Assembly (NCBI RefSeq): GCF_024494565.1
Contig: NZ_JANHDN010000004.1
Location: forward strand, 62,001 to 126,000
DNA: 64,000 nt
DNA from: Halorubrum rutilum
GTDB taxonomy: Archaea; Halobacteriota; Halobacteria; Halobacteriales; Haloferacaceae
Direction of reading: 5' to 3'
The notes beneath the pieces were generated by a model. That model was not told where the DNA came from, did not search any database, and worked only from the letters and a program-made list of their open reading frames with translations. Numbering within the stretch: position 1 is the stretch's first letter; every line of letters starts with the position of its first letter. Shown here in pieces: positions 15,521 to 23,587 of this stretch. The translations under genes and the position numbers were made by a program.

Positions 15521-16027
15521 TCAGGACTCCACGAGCGTCGCGAACCGATCGAGCGCGCGCCGGCAGAGGGGGACGTACCACGCCGCGACAACCGGCACCT
15601 CGATGACGACGCGACTCCGGCCCGACTCCCCGGCGTAGCCGTCGACGCGGTGACCCGTCGCCGGCACCCCCGCGACCCGCCAGTCCCAGCGTCGGCCGTT
15701 GCACGCGGTCACGCGAAACGGGAGCCACGTGCCGCCGACCCGGACCCGCCCGGTCGTCCCCCGAGTCACGTACCGGTCGTCGCTCTCGACCGCCTCGATC
15801 GCCGGCCCCCAGTCGGGCCAGGCGCGGGTGTCGCGGAGCGCCTCGGCGGCGACCGCCGGCCCGACCCCGACGTCGCGACCCACGGCGAGCGTCGCCCCCT
15901 CGCGGACGACCGTCGACGCCGAGCCGCCGCCGCACCGGTCCGAACCGGAACGCCCGCCGACGTCGACGGCCCCGTCGGAATCGAAACGTTCGTCCGATTC
16001 CTCGCCCGAACGAGACCGGTAATTCAC
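15521..16027 (-). CDS. SRPBCC (START-like) family protein
   Basis: This 168-aa protein has a SRPBCC/polyketide-cyclase-like fold over its last ~125 residues. TLAVGRDVGVGPAVAAEALRD starts the domain, DTRAWPDWGPAIEAVE is the typical W-P-x-W helix segment, and VVIEVPVVAAWYVPLCRRALDRFATLVE is the long C-terminal helix. The first ~40 residues are low complexity, so the true start may be inside. The GTG at 16027 is the longest reasonable choice. These proteins bind hydrophobic ligands or help cofactor assembly. No ligand can be assigned, and it stands alone, convergent with the VOC gene. Confidence 0.7.
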   Translation of the reverse strand: MNYRSRSGEESDERFDSDGAVDVGGRSGSDRCGGGSASTVVREGATLAVGRDVGVGPAVAAEALRDTRAWPDWGPAIEAVESDDRYVTRGTTGRVRVGGTWLPFRVTACNGRRWDWRVAGVPATGHRVDGYAGESGRSRVVIEVPVVAAWYVPLCRRALDRFATLVES

Positions 16028-16114
16028 GGTTCGTTAAACGCTCCCGTCGCAGTTAAGCCGACGCATATTAATTCCTTAAATGGTATCAGGTCTCATTATC
16101 TCTTTCCACGAAGG

Positions 16115-16123
16115 GTTAATACG
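16115..16123 (+). promoter_or_regulatory. TATA-like box of the 40-aa acidic protein gene
   Basis: GTTAATACG is centred about 30 nt before the ATG at 16149, in an A/T-rich pocket typical of haloarchaeal leaderless promoters. Confidence 0.4.
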
Positions 16124-16148
16124 GGGATCCGCGCTATCGAGCGTCAAG

Positions 16149-16271
16149 ATGGCCGACGACCGCGACACCATGAAAGACGTCTCGCACACGGCACCGCACG
16201 ACACCTCGGCGAAGGGAGTCTGGCGACGGGGCCGAGGTCCCGTCGAGGAAGAGGAAGAAGAGGAGGAGTAA
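16149..16271 (+). CDS. Small acidic protein (40 aa) with poly-Glu tail
   Basis: This short gene encodes MADDRDTMKDVSHTAPHDTS followed by AKGVWRRGRGPV and eight Glu residues at the C-terminus. The MKDVSHT...H motif and the GVWxRGRG segment look conserved-protein-like, and I have the impression of similar tiny haloarchaeal proteins, but I name no family. The ATG at 16149 is chosen over upstream in-frame codons because of the TATA-like box about 30 nt before it. Its two His and basic patch next to a polyanionic tail suggest binding to another molecule. Function is unknown. Confidence 0.55.
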   Translation: MADDRDTMKDVSHTAPHDTSAKGVWRRGRGPVEEEEEEEE

Positions 16272-16386
16272 CCCCGTCGCACCCCGCGGTTTCCCGATTT
16301 CCCCGACGCGGGTACCGGTCGGTTCGCCGTCCGCACTCCTCGTCCCGCCCTGTCTCCCGTCGTCCCGTTCTCCGCCGTCTCGCTCC

Positions 16387-17337
16387 TCACCGCTCCGGGC
16401 GGTCCGTCTCGCGACGCTCCCCGACCTCCGAGCCCCTCTCCCCGACCTCCGAGTCCGTCTCCGGGACGCCGAGCTCCTCCGCTTCCGTCGGCGCTCGGCC
16501 GAGCATGGCCCGCAGCGACGACCACGCCTGTCGCCTGTCGCCGCCCTTCGAGAGCGGGATTCCGACGAACGACGCCGCCGGGTGCGTCGTCTCCGGCCCG
16601 AGGTGGTCCATGTGCGCGGAGACCCACGTGAACACGACGGACAACGCCGTGAGCACGGCGAACGAGACCCAGGATTCGACCGGGGAGAGGCCCGCCGCCC
16701 CGACCGCGACGCCGGCGATGACGTAGACGAAGGCGACGAAGATCAGGAGGACCGTCACCGTCGCCAACAGGTCGTTGACCGCGGTGACGCGGGCGTTGTA
16801 GTCGATCCACTCGGCGTAGCTCCGGAGGAGCCGCTCGTCGAACCCGGCGTCCCCTCCGGGACCGTCCGGCCCCGGTTCCACGCCGGAGCGCTCGCGGGCG
16901 ACCACGGCGTCGACGGCGTCTATCGACAGCCCGCCGCGGAGGTCGGAGGCGGTGTAGGTGACGGCGGCCAGTCCGGTCGACGCGAGCAGGAGGAGCCCGC
17001 CGACGACGGTGAAGGGGTTCAGGAAGACGGCCAGGTCGACCGTCGTCTGGACGACGATGGAGCCGCCGGTGACGACGATCCCGATGAGCAGCAGGTTCGC
17101 CTTCAGGATCTCGATCGCCTTGTTGTCGATCTCGCGGAGCCGCTCGACCTGGTAGTCGAACGTCCGCTGGAGCTCCTCGCGAGTCGTCCCCGCGACCGCG
17201 GGGTCGACGGCGGGCTCCGGGGCCCCCGCGTCGGGGGGAGCGACGGCCGACCCCCCGTCGGCCGCGTCGCCCGCGTCGGGGGCGTCGCCGTCGGCGGGGC
17301 GGCGCTGACGGTCGGTCGCGTCCCCTCGGTCGGTCAT
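16387..17337 (-). CDS. Haloarchaeal membrane protein of unknown function
   Basis: This 316-aa protein starts at the ATG at 17337 (an upstream extension overlaps the divergent ABC gene and is unlikely). An acidic disordered N-terminus (~55 residues) precedes a helix (REELQRTFDYQVERLREIDN), then two transmembrane segments (about 80-100 and 105-128), a soluble stretch with a helical DERLLRSYAEWIDYNARV, two more transmembrane segments (about 195-220 and 225-248) and a polar C-terminus. The long helix before a hydrophobic pair resembles small haloarchaeal membrane scaffolds, but I do not recognise a domain. It is divergent from the ABC exporter operon at 17561. Confidence 0.7.
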   Translation of the reverse strand: MTDRGDATDRQRRPADGDAPDAGDAADGGSAVAPPDAGAPEPAVDPAVAGTTREELQRTFDYQVERLREIDNKAIEILKANLLLIGIVVTGGSIVVQTTVDLAVFLNPFTVVGGLLLLASTGLAAVTYTASDLRGGLSIDAVDAVVARERSGVEPGPDGPGGDAGFDERLLRSYAEWIDYNARVTAVNDLLATVTVLLIFVAFVYVIAGVAVGAAGLSPVESWVSFAVLTALSVVFTWVSAHMDHLGPETTHPAASFVGIPLSKGGDRRQAWSSLRAMLGRAPTEAEELGVPETDSEVGERGSEVGERRETDRPER

Positions 17338-17530
17338 GCGACGGGGTTCTCGCAGGGGCGCCGTAAGGCTACCGGCGGCCGTGGGGCCGTGTCCCGGTGA
17401 CGCGACCCGACCGACCCCCGCGGGACGCTGGCCCGTCTCCACGTGTGTCACGAGGCGCGACGTCCCGGCCAGCGGCGCGACACCCGCGTCCCCGACCGCC
17501 GTTCTCGCGGCTGATAGCCGCGGAGGTGGG

Positions 17531-17536
17531 TTTAAC
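17531..17536 (+). promoter_or_regulatory. TATA-like box of the ABC exporter operon
   Basis: TTTAAC lies about 27 nt upstream of the ATG at 17561 and is the only A/T-rich stretch nearby. Confidence 0.4.
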
Positions 17537-17560
17537 CCGGGCCGCGGCCGACCGCGATCC

Positions 17561-18529
17561 ATGATCGAGGTGGCGGGGCTGCGGAAGGCGTACGGCGACT
17601 TCGCGGCGGTCGTCGACAGCGACTTCTCCGTCGCGGAGGGCGAGGTGTTCGGCATCGTCGGCCCGAACGGCGCCGGGAAGACGACGACGCTGAAGGTGCT
17701 CGCCGGGCTCGTCGAGCCAACCGAGGGCGAGGTCGAGGTCGCCGGCTTCCCCTCCGACGACCCGGAGATGCGACGGCGGCTCGGCTTCCTCCCCGAGGAG
17801 TCGCCCTTATACGAGGAGATGACCCCGCTGTCGTACCTGGAGTTCTTCGCCGACCTGTACGACGTGCCGAGCGACGTCGCCGACGAGCGCATCGCGGCCG
17901 CGCTCGACCGGCTCGAACTGGACCACCGCGAGCGCCGGCTCGGCGACATGTCGAAGGGGATGAAACGCAAGGTCGCGATCGCAAGGTCGCTCGTCAACGA
18001 CCCGGACGTGCTCGTGTACGACGAGCCGGCCTCCGGGCTCGACCCGGTGACGACGAACTCCGTGCTGGAGTTCACTCGGGAGCTGCGCGCGGCCGGCAAG
18101 ACCGTCGTCTTCTCCGCGCACAACCTCTACCACGTCGAGTCCGTCTGCGACCGCGTCGTGGTGATGAACGAGGGCCGGATCGTCGCCCGCGGGAGTGTCG
18201 ACGGGATCCGCGAGCGACACGGCGAGACGACGTACCACGTGTTCACCGACGTCGCGCCCGCCGCCACCGACCGGCTGGGCGAGACCCTCGACGACCCCGA
18301 GGGCGCGACCGAGGCGGTCGGCGACCGGTTCCGAACCGCCGTGCCCGACATGGACGCGGTCGAGGCCGTCCGGGCGGCCGCCGCGGAGGCGGGCGGGGAG
18401 GTCGTCGACATCCGGACCCGCGAGCCGAGCCTGGAGGACGTGTTCCTCGACATCGTCGGGCGGCCGATGCCCGGGCGGTACGCCGCCGGGAGCGGGGCGA
18501 TCGAGGGGGTCGAGGAGGGGGCCGAGTGA
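17561..18529 (+). CDS. ABC-2 type exporter ATPase (NatA/CcmA-like)
   Basis: This 322-aa ATPase has Walker A GPNGAGKTTT (about 36-45), Q-loop region LPEESPLYEE, signature DMSKGMKRK in the LSGGQ position and Walker B VLVYDEPASGLDP. The H-loop is in FSAHNLYHVE. The ~90-residue C-terminal extension ends in EPSLEDVFLDIVG, usual for sodium, drug or lipid exporters of the NatA/DrrA type. The gene starts a three-gene operon and its stop overlaps the next gene by 4 nt. It powers the two permeases encoded downstream. The exported substrate cannot be told from the sequence. Confidence 0.92.
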   Translation: MIEVAGLRKAYGDFAAVVDSDFSVAEGEVFGIVGPNGAGKTTTLKVLAGLVEPTEGEVEVAGFPSDDPEMRRRLGFLPEESPLYEEMTPLSYLEFFADLYDVPSDVADERIAAALDRLELDHRERRLGDMSKGMKRKVAIARSLVNDPDVLVYDEPASGLDPVTTNSVLEFTRELRAAGKTVVFSAHNLYHVESVCDRVVVMNEGRIVARGSVDGIRERHGETTYHVFTDVAPAATDRLGETLDDPEGATEAVGDRFRTAVPDMDAVEAVRAAAAEAGGEVVDIRTREPSLEDVFLDIVGRPMPGRYAAGSGAIEGVEEGAE

Positions 18530-20439
18530 TCGACCGGCTCCGGAGGGTCCTCCGGGTCGCGCGCTGGGAGGTCGCCCGCGCCGGCGGCGGGGTCGACCGC
18601 CGCACGCTGGCCGCGGCGCTCGCGCTCGTACTCGTCGCCGGCGCCGTCCTCGGCGGGGGGCTCGCGGTCGGCGCGGTCGGGCTCGACGTCGACCGCGACG
18701 TGTACCGCGTCGCCGTCGACGGCGACTCCCCGTACGCGGACGCGGTCGAGGCGGCGCCCGCGCTGACGCACGTGCCCGTCGACGGCGCCGCGCTCGGCGA
18801 CACGGCGGACCTCGTCGTCCTCGACCGGCGGAGCGGGTCCGGCGGCGTCGAGACCGTCGCCGTCCGCGCCGGCGACACGCGGAAGGGCGAGGCCGCGGCC
18901 GCCGAGTTCCGCGAGGCCGTCGAGGCGCACAACGAGCGGCTGATGGCGGCCGAGGAGAACGCGACCGCCGCCTTCCCGGTCACCGTCACCCTCCGGTACG
19001 TCGGGCGGACGAGCGCGCTCGACGACGGCCCGACGCTCGGGGAGGGGGGTGACAGCGACGATGGCGGTTCGGGCGACGGGAGCGGGGGCGGTTCGGGAAG
19101 CGGCGACGGCGACGGGACCGACGCCGCGACCGGCGACACCGCGACCGACGACGCCGCGAGCAACGCCGGAAGCGGGGGCGGCGGCCTCGCCGTCCCCTCG
19201 GTCGGCGGCGGGACGTTCGGCGCCGACACGGTCGGCTCGCCGGGGTCGATCTCGCCGCCGTTCCCCTTCGTCTCGCTGCTCCTGGCGTTCGTCTTCCTCG
19301 TCCCGATGAACTTCATCATCCAGGCGTACGGCTCCTCGGTGCTCGACGAGCGCACGAACCGGCGGGGGGAGCCCCTGCTCGTCACGCCGCTCTCCCCGGT
19401 CGACATCGTCGCGGGGAAGACCCTCCCGTACGTCGCGGCCGCGCTCCTCGTCACGACCCTCATCGCGGTCGCCGTGGGCGGCGGCGCCCTCTCGGTGGTC
19501 GCCGTGCTCCCCGTCGCCCTAGCGTTCCTCGGGGCCACGTTCGTCGGCGCGATGTTCGCGCGGTCGTTCAAGGAGCTCACCTTCGTCACGGTCGGCGTCA
19601 GCGTGCTCCTCACGACGTACGCGTTCGTCCCCGCCGTCTTCACCAACGTGACGCCCGTCGCGCTGGTGTCGCCGCTGACGCTCGTCGTCTTCGACCTGCA
19701 GGGCGAGGCCGTCTCGGCCGGCGAGGCGCTCTTTTCGACCGCGCCGATGTCGCTGGGCGCCGCGCTCCTGTTCGGGCTCGGGCTCGGCGTCTACCGGGAA
19801 GAGGACATGTTCACCCAGAAGCCGGTGGCGCGGAAGCTCCTCGACGCGCTCGCGGTGCGGCTCTCGGCGGTCGAGGACGCCGGACTCGGTGACCTCGCCG
19901 ACCGCCGGCGGCTCCGCGCGCTCGGCTCGGTGGCGTTCCTCACCGCCTGCGCGATCCCCTTCGTCTTCGTCGCGGAGCTGCTGGCGGTCGCGACGCTGTT
20001 CGCGCTCCCCGTGACGGTCTCGATCCCGGTGCTCCTCGTGACGATCGCCTTCGTCGAGGAGGTCGCCAAGAGCGTCCACCTCTACGCCGGCTTCGAGCGC
20101 GGCGTCTTCGCCCGGACCGACCGGGTCGCCGTCGCGGTCGGGCTCGCCTCCGCGGTCGGCTTCTTCCTCGCCGAGAAGGCCACGGCGGTCGTGCAGGCGG
20201 TCGGGCTCACCGAGCTGTACGTCGGCCGGGCCGCGTTCGGGAGCGTCGCCGGCGTGGAGGGGCTCCCGCCGGTCGTCCTCGCAGCGCTGCTGTTCGCGCC
20301 CCTCGTCCTCCACGGCCTCGCCACGACCGTCGCCGCGGTCGGGGCGAGCCGGGACCGGACGCGCTACGCGCTGACGCTGGCGCTGGCGACGCTTATCCAC
20401 GCCGCGTACAACTTCGGGGTGGTGAGCCTCCATGGGTGA
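18526..20439 (+). CDS. ABC-2 permease fused to a PrsW-like intramembrane metalloprotease
   Basis: This 637-aa membrane protein has two parts. Residues about 1-420 form an ABC-2 permease: one N-terminal helix, a ~210-residue extracytoplasmic region with a Gly/Ser/Asp/Thr-rich stretch (170-225), then six helices, with the NatB-like segment DERTNRRGEPLLVTPLSP. Residues about 440-637 form a multi-helix domain carrying the PrsW/CAAX-protease-like motifs EEVAKS, FFLAEKA, LHGLAT and HAAYNF, the expected Glu-Glu, Glu, His and His zinc/catalytic residues. So a transporter subunit and a membrane protease are one chain. Start GTG at 18526 overlaps the ATPase stop (GTGA). The fusion could process the exported cargo or a membrane regulator; this is inference. 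Confidence 0.82.
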   Translation: MIDRLRRVLRVARWEVARAGGGVDRRTLAAALALVLVAGAVLGGGLAVGAVGLDVDRDVYRVAVDGDSPYADAVEAAPALTHVPVDGAALGDTADLVVLDRRSGSGGVETVAVRAGDTRKGEAAAAEFREAVEAHNERLMAAEENATAAFPVTVTLRYVGRTSALDDGPTLGEGGDSDDGGSGDGSGGGSGSGDGDGTDAATGDTATDDAASNAGSGGGGLAVPSVGGGTFGADTVGSPGSISPPFPFVSLLLAFVFLVPMNFIIQAYGSSVLDERTNRRGEPLLVTPLSPVDIVAGKTLPYVAAALLVTTLIAVAVGGGALSVVAVLPVALAFLGATFVGAMFARSFKELTFVTVGVSVLLTTYAFVPAVFTNVTPVALVSPLTLVVFDLQGEAVSAGEALFSTAPMSLGAALLFGLGLGVYREEDMFTQKPVARKLLDALAVRLSAVEDAGLGDLADRRRLRALGSVAFLTACAIPFVFVAELLAVATLFALPVTVSIPVLLVTIAFVEEVAKSVHLYAGFERGVFARTDRVAVAVGLASAVGFFLAEKATAVVQAVGLTELYVGRAAFGSVAGVEGLPPVVLAALLFAPLVLHGLATTVAAVGASRDRTRYALTLALATLIHAAYNFGVVSLHG

Positions 20440-21538
20440 CGCCGACCGGGCGGAACGCGACGGGGCGGAACGAGGCGACGCGACCGCCGGGCGGAGCGGC
20501 CGCCTCACGATCGCGGGCCGGGAGCTCGCGGGCCTGCGCGCCGAGAAGACGATCCTGCTGGCGATCGCGATCCAGCTGTTCATCGCCGCGTTCTCCTCGT
20601 TCCTCGTCGTCGGGCTCGTCTCGATGTACGACCCCGGCGCGCTCGGCGGCGCGGAGGTCGAGGTGGCCGGCGCGGGCGACGCCGTGAGCGACCTCGAACG
20701 CGCCGCGAGCGAGGTCGACGGGGCCTCGGTGACGCGCTACGAGGACGCCGCCGCCGCGCGCGTCGCCTTCGAGCGCAACGCCGCCGACGCGGTGGTGGTC
20801 GCGGACCGGAGCGACGACGGGCGGGTCGTCGCGAGCGTCACGGCGCCGGACGCGACGGTCGAGACGACCGTGATCGTCGTCCAGCTCCGGGCGCTGCTGC
20901 GGACCTACGAGCGACAGGAGCGCGCCGACCGGGCCGCCTCCCTGAGCCAGTCGCCGCTCCCCCTGCCGGACCGGACCGGCTCCAGCCCGTACTTCACGTT
21001 CACGTACACGGTGTTGATCCCCGTCCTCGTCTTCCTCCCCGTCTTCATCTCCGGGTCGCTCGCCGTCGATTCGATCACCGAGGAGATCGACGAGGGGACG
21101 CTGGAGCTGCTCCGGGTCGCCCCGGTCACGCTGGGGGAGATCGTCGACGGGAAGGCGCTCGCGGCGGTCGCGATCGCCCCCGGACAGGCGCTGCTGTGGC
21201 TGCTCCTGCTCCGCGCGAACGGGACGTCCGTCGCCAACGTCCCGCGGATCCTCGCGTTGATGACCGCGCTGACGACGCTCGTCGTCGCGCTCGCCGTCGC
21301 CGTCTCGGCGCTCGCGCCCGACCGGCGGGCCGCGCAGTTCCTCTACTCGATCGGCGTCTTGGTCCTGTTCGGCGGCGCCACGGCGATGGCGGGCGGCCCG
21401 GCCAACGCGGTCGCGCGGCTCGCGATCGACAGCGCTGACGCGGCGACGACCGCCCTCGTCGTCGCCTACGTCGGCATCGCGGCGGTCGCGTACGTCGGCG
21501 TGCGGGGCCTCGTCGCGGAGAACGGGTTCGAGGGCTGA
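20432..21538 (+). CDS. ABC-2 type permease
   Basis: This 368-aa permease starts inside the end of the previous gene (8-nt overlap, ATGGGTGA). One helix near residues 45-65 follows a cytoplasmic tail. Then a ~120-residue extracytoplasmic domain (about 70-185) precedes five C-terminal helices starting at FTYTVLIPVLVFLPVFISGS. The segment VDSITEEIDEGTLELLRVAPVT is the typical ABC-2 cytoplasmic coupling loop. Together with the ATPase at 17561 and the permease-protease at 18526 it would form a heterodimeric exporter. Substrate is unknown. The three genes are tightly overlapped and probably co-translated. Confidence 0.88.
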   Translation: MGDADRAERDGAERGDATAGRSGRLTIAGRELAGLRAEKTILLAIAIQLFIAAFSSFLVVGLVSMYDPGALGGAEVEVAGAGDAVSDLERAASEVDGASVTRYEDAAAARVAFERNAADAVVVADRSDDGRVVASVTAPDATVETTVIVVQLRALLRTYERQERADRAASLSQSPLPLPDRTGSSPYFTFTYTVLIPVLVFLPVFISGSLAVDSITEEIDEGTLELLRVAPVTLGEIVDGKALAAVAIAPGQALLWLLLLRANGTSVANVPRILALMTALTTLVVALAVAVSALAPDRRAAQFLYSIGVLVLFGGATAMAGGPANAVARLAIDSADAATTALVVAYVGIAAVAYVGVRGLVAENGFEG

Positions 21539-21556
21539 ACGCTCCGAGGGCGGGGC

Positions 21557-22196
21557 TCACCACTCGCCGGTGACGCGCTCCACGAACCGTTCGACCCACC
21601 CGGCGGTCGGGAGCCGCCAGCCGTACGCGACCGCGACCAGGCGCGAGCCCGCCCAGCGCGCCCAGCGCGCCGACGGCCCAGTACGCGGTCCCGCCGAGCA
21701 CCGCGGGGCTCGCGTAGAAGTCGTCGAAGAGGATGAACGGCGCGCGGTCGAGGAGGATGTCCGCGAACGCGCCGCCGCCGACCGCGTTGATCGTCGCGAT
21801 GGCGACGACGCCGAACGCGGAGACGCCCGCGTCGGTCGCCACGATCGCGCCGGTCGTCGCGAAGGCGGCGAGCCCGACGGCGTCCGCGACGAGGGTGACC
21901 GGGTGCGTGTCGGGGTCGGCGAGCGCGACGCTGAGGGCGACGGCCAGGCCGACGCCGACGAGGCCGAGGGCGATCTCCGCGGGCGACCGGAGGGCGAGCG
22001 GGACCCGGTTCACGAGGAGATCGCGGGTCACGCCCCCGGCGAACGCCATCGCCAGCCCGACGACCGCGACGCCGAACAGGTCGAACTCCTCCCGGATCGC
22101 CTTCGTCGAGCCGACAAGCGCGAACGCGACCAGGCCGATCGTGTTCATCGCGGCGAACGGGTCGCCGAACAGGGTCGCCGCGAGCCCGCCCGTCAC
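21557..22196 (-). pseudogene. TRIC/UPF0126 family cation channel, apparent one-base frameshift near the 3' end
   Basis: The product resembles bacterial and archaeal trimeric intracellular cation (TRIC, YicG/UPF0126) channels: MNTIGLVAFALVGSTKA opens repeat 1, FAGGVTRDLLVNRVP follows, and FATTGAIVATDAGVSAFG and GGAFADILLDRAPFIL form repeat 2. Near 21660 the frame in use leaves the family pattern (GGLAPGRGRVRLAAP). Dropping one G from the GGGCGGGC run restores RLVAVAYGWRLPTAGW, a family-like tail and a stop at 21557-21559. As read, the frame would run on to 21126, antisense to the ABC permease. It is either a true frameshift or a base-calling error. The GTG start at 22196 overlaps the upstream DUF2797 stop by 4 nt. 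Confidence 0.72.
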
Positions 22197-22945
22197 TCCC
22201 CGAACGCCCCCAGGCTCGACTGCAGTTCGCGGTCCGGCACCTCGTCGGCCAGCTCGCGGCCGACCAGCTCGCGGGCGTCGACCGCGTACGTCGAGCCGCC
22301 GCGGTCGAGCACGAGTACCCGGCCCTTCCAGCCGCGCACCGTGCCGGCCGCCATCGTCTCCGCCACGGGGCGCTCGTCGAGGTCGAGCCCGTAGTCGAAG
22401 TCGAAGCGCTCGATCGGGTCGAACCGATCGAGGAGCGCCTCCCACGCCGACTCGTCGACCGCGCGCCCGAACCCGGCGAGCTTCGTCGGCACCCGGACCC
22501 GGTCGACGAGGTCGTCGCCCTCCGCCAGCTCGGCCTCCACCCGTCGAGCGACGCGCCCGTCGGGAAACGTCCGGACGTGGGCGGCCCGGTCCGCGCCCTG
22601 CTCGCGGAGCCGCGTCTCCAGCCGCCACAGCCGCGTCACGCCGACCTTCAGCACGTCGGGGGCGAACGCGGCGAGGTAGAGCGCGTGCTCCTCGTGGCAG
22701 TCCATCTCGTCTTTCAGGCACGTCCCCGTGCACCGCGCGCACACCCAGACGCTCCCGTGGGCGTCGCAGTAGGGGGCCTCCGGGGCGTCGCAGGCGACGT
22801 GCTCGCCGTCGTGGACGGTGCCCGCGCAGCGGCGGTCGTCGAGGCCGTACGCGAGTTCCGTTCCGGCGTCGGCCTCGACGAACTCCACCGCGCCGCCGCT
22901 GGCGACGTAGAGCCCTTCGCCCGACTCGTAGCCCACGACCTGCAC
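22193..22945 (-). CDS. DUF2797 family protein
   Basis: This 250-aa protein has the family core CHEEHALYLAAFAPDVLKVG, continuing VTRLWRLETRLREQGAD, as in DUF2797 proteins of bacteria and archaea. The N-terminal part includes Cys/His clusters (RRCAGT, ACDAPEAPYCDAH, CARCTGTCL) that look like a zinc-binding module. The LKVGVT segment recalls a GIY-YIG-like nuclease fold, but catalytic residues are not evident and function is unknown. It is translationally coupled to the TRIC-type gene (GTGA overlap), so the two may be co-expressed. Start at 22945 gives the usual N-terminus (MQVVGYESGEGLYV). Confidence 0.75.
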   Translation of the reverse strand: MQVVGYESGEGLYVASGGAVEFVEADAGTELAYGLDDRRCAGTVHDGEHVACDAPEAPYCDAHGSVWVCARCTGTCLKDEMDCHEEHALYLAAFAPDVLKVGVTRLWRLETRLREQGADRAAHVRTFPDGRVARRVEAELAEGDDLVDRVRVPTKLAGFGRAVDESAWEALLDRFDPIERFDFDYGLDLDERPVAETMAAGTVRGWKGRVLVLDRGGSTYAVDARELVGRELADEVPDRELQSSLGAFGE

Positions 22946-23097
22946 GCGCTCCCGTACGGGGAGCCGCGACTTATGAGCGTCGTCGGAGAGCCCGGGGCGA
23001 ACGCGACCCGCGACGGACGCGACCCGAGGCTATCGCCGCGACTCGGGGGACACCGGCGCAAGAGTCAACACCGTTCGAGCCTCCTAGGTGATCTTTG

Positions 23098-23532
23098 ATG
23101 ATGGACTCCGACGACCCGCTCGCGGACGTCTTCGTCGCGAACGTCATGACCGAACCGGTCGAGACGATCGACCCCGGGGCCTCGGCGGCGACGGCGGCGC
23201 GGCGACTGGTCGAGTCGGACATCGGCTCGATCTTAGCGGGCGCCGAGTCGCTACCGCCCGACGGCATCCTCACCGAGTCCGACTTCGTCGCTCTCGCCGC
23301 CGAGGGGCGGGACCCCACGACGACGACGGTCGAGGAGTGGATGAGCTCCCCCGTGATCACGGTGAGCCCGTCCGACTCGATCGGGGCGGCGGCCCGGACG
23401 ATGGCCGACCGCAACGTGAAGAAGCTCCCGGTGGTCGAGCCGGAGACCGCCGGGCTCGTCGGGATCGTGACCACGACCGACGTGGCGCGGTACGTCCCGG
23501 TCCACGAGTTCCACCCGGAGGAGACCGGCTGA
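23098..23532 (+). CDS. Tandem CBS domain protein
   Basis: This protein of about 144 aa consists of two CBS motifs forming one Bateman module. CBS 1 runs about residues 14-70 (VANVMTEPVETIDPG to ILTESDFVALA). CBS 2 runs about 80-140 (EWMSSPVITVSPSD to GIVTTTDVARYV). Such modules bind adenosine nucleotides and regulate partners. AGGTGATC at 23086-23093 matches the anti-Shine-Dalgarno sequence of haloarchaeal 16S rRNA, so this gene appears to have a real leader. The spacing fits either ATG at 23098 (4 nt) or 23101 (7 nt). It stands alone; the partner is unknown. Confidence 0.9.
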   Translation: MMDSDDPLADVFVANVMTEPVETIDPGASAATAARRLVESDIGSILAGAESLPPDGILTESDFVALAAEGRDPTTTTVEEWMSSPVITVSPSDSIGAAARTMADRNVKKLPVVEPETAGLVGIVTTTDVARYVPVHEFHPEETG

Positions 23533-23587
23533 CCGGTCCGACGCCGCGAGGCCCGCCCGGGCCGTGGGCGGGCGGCCGCGACCGAGT

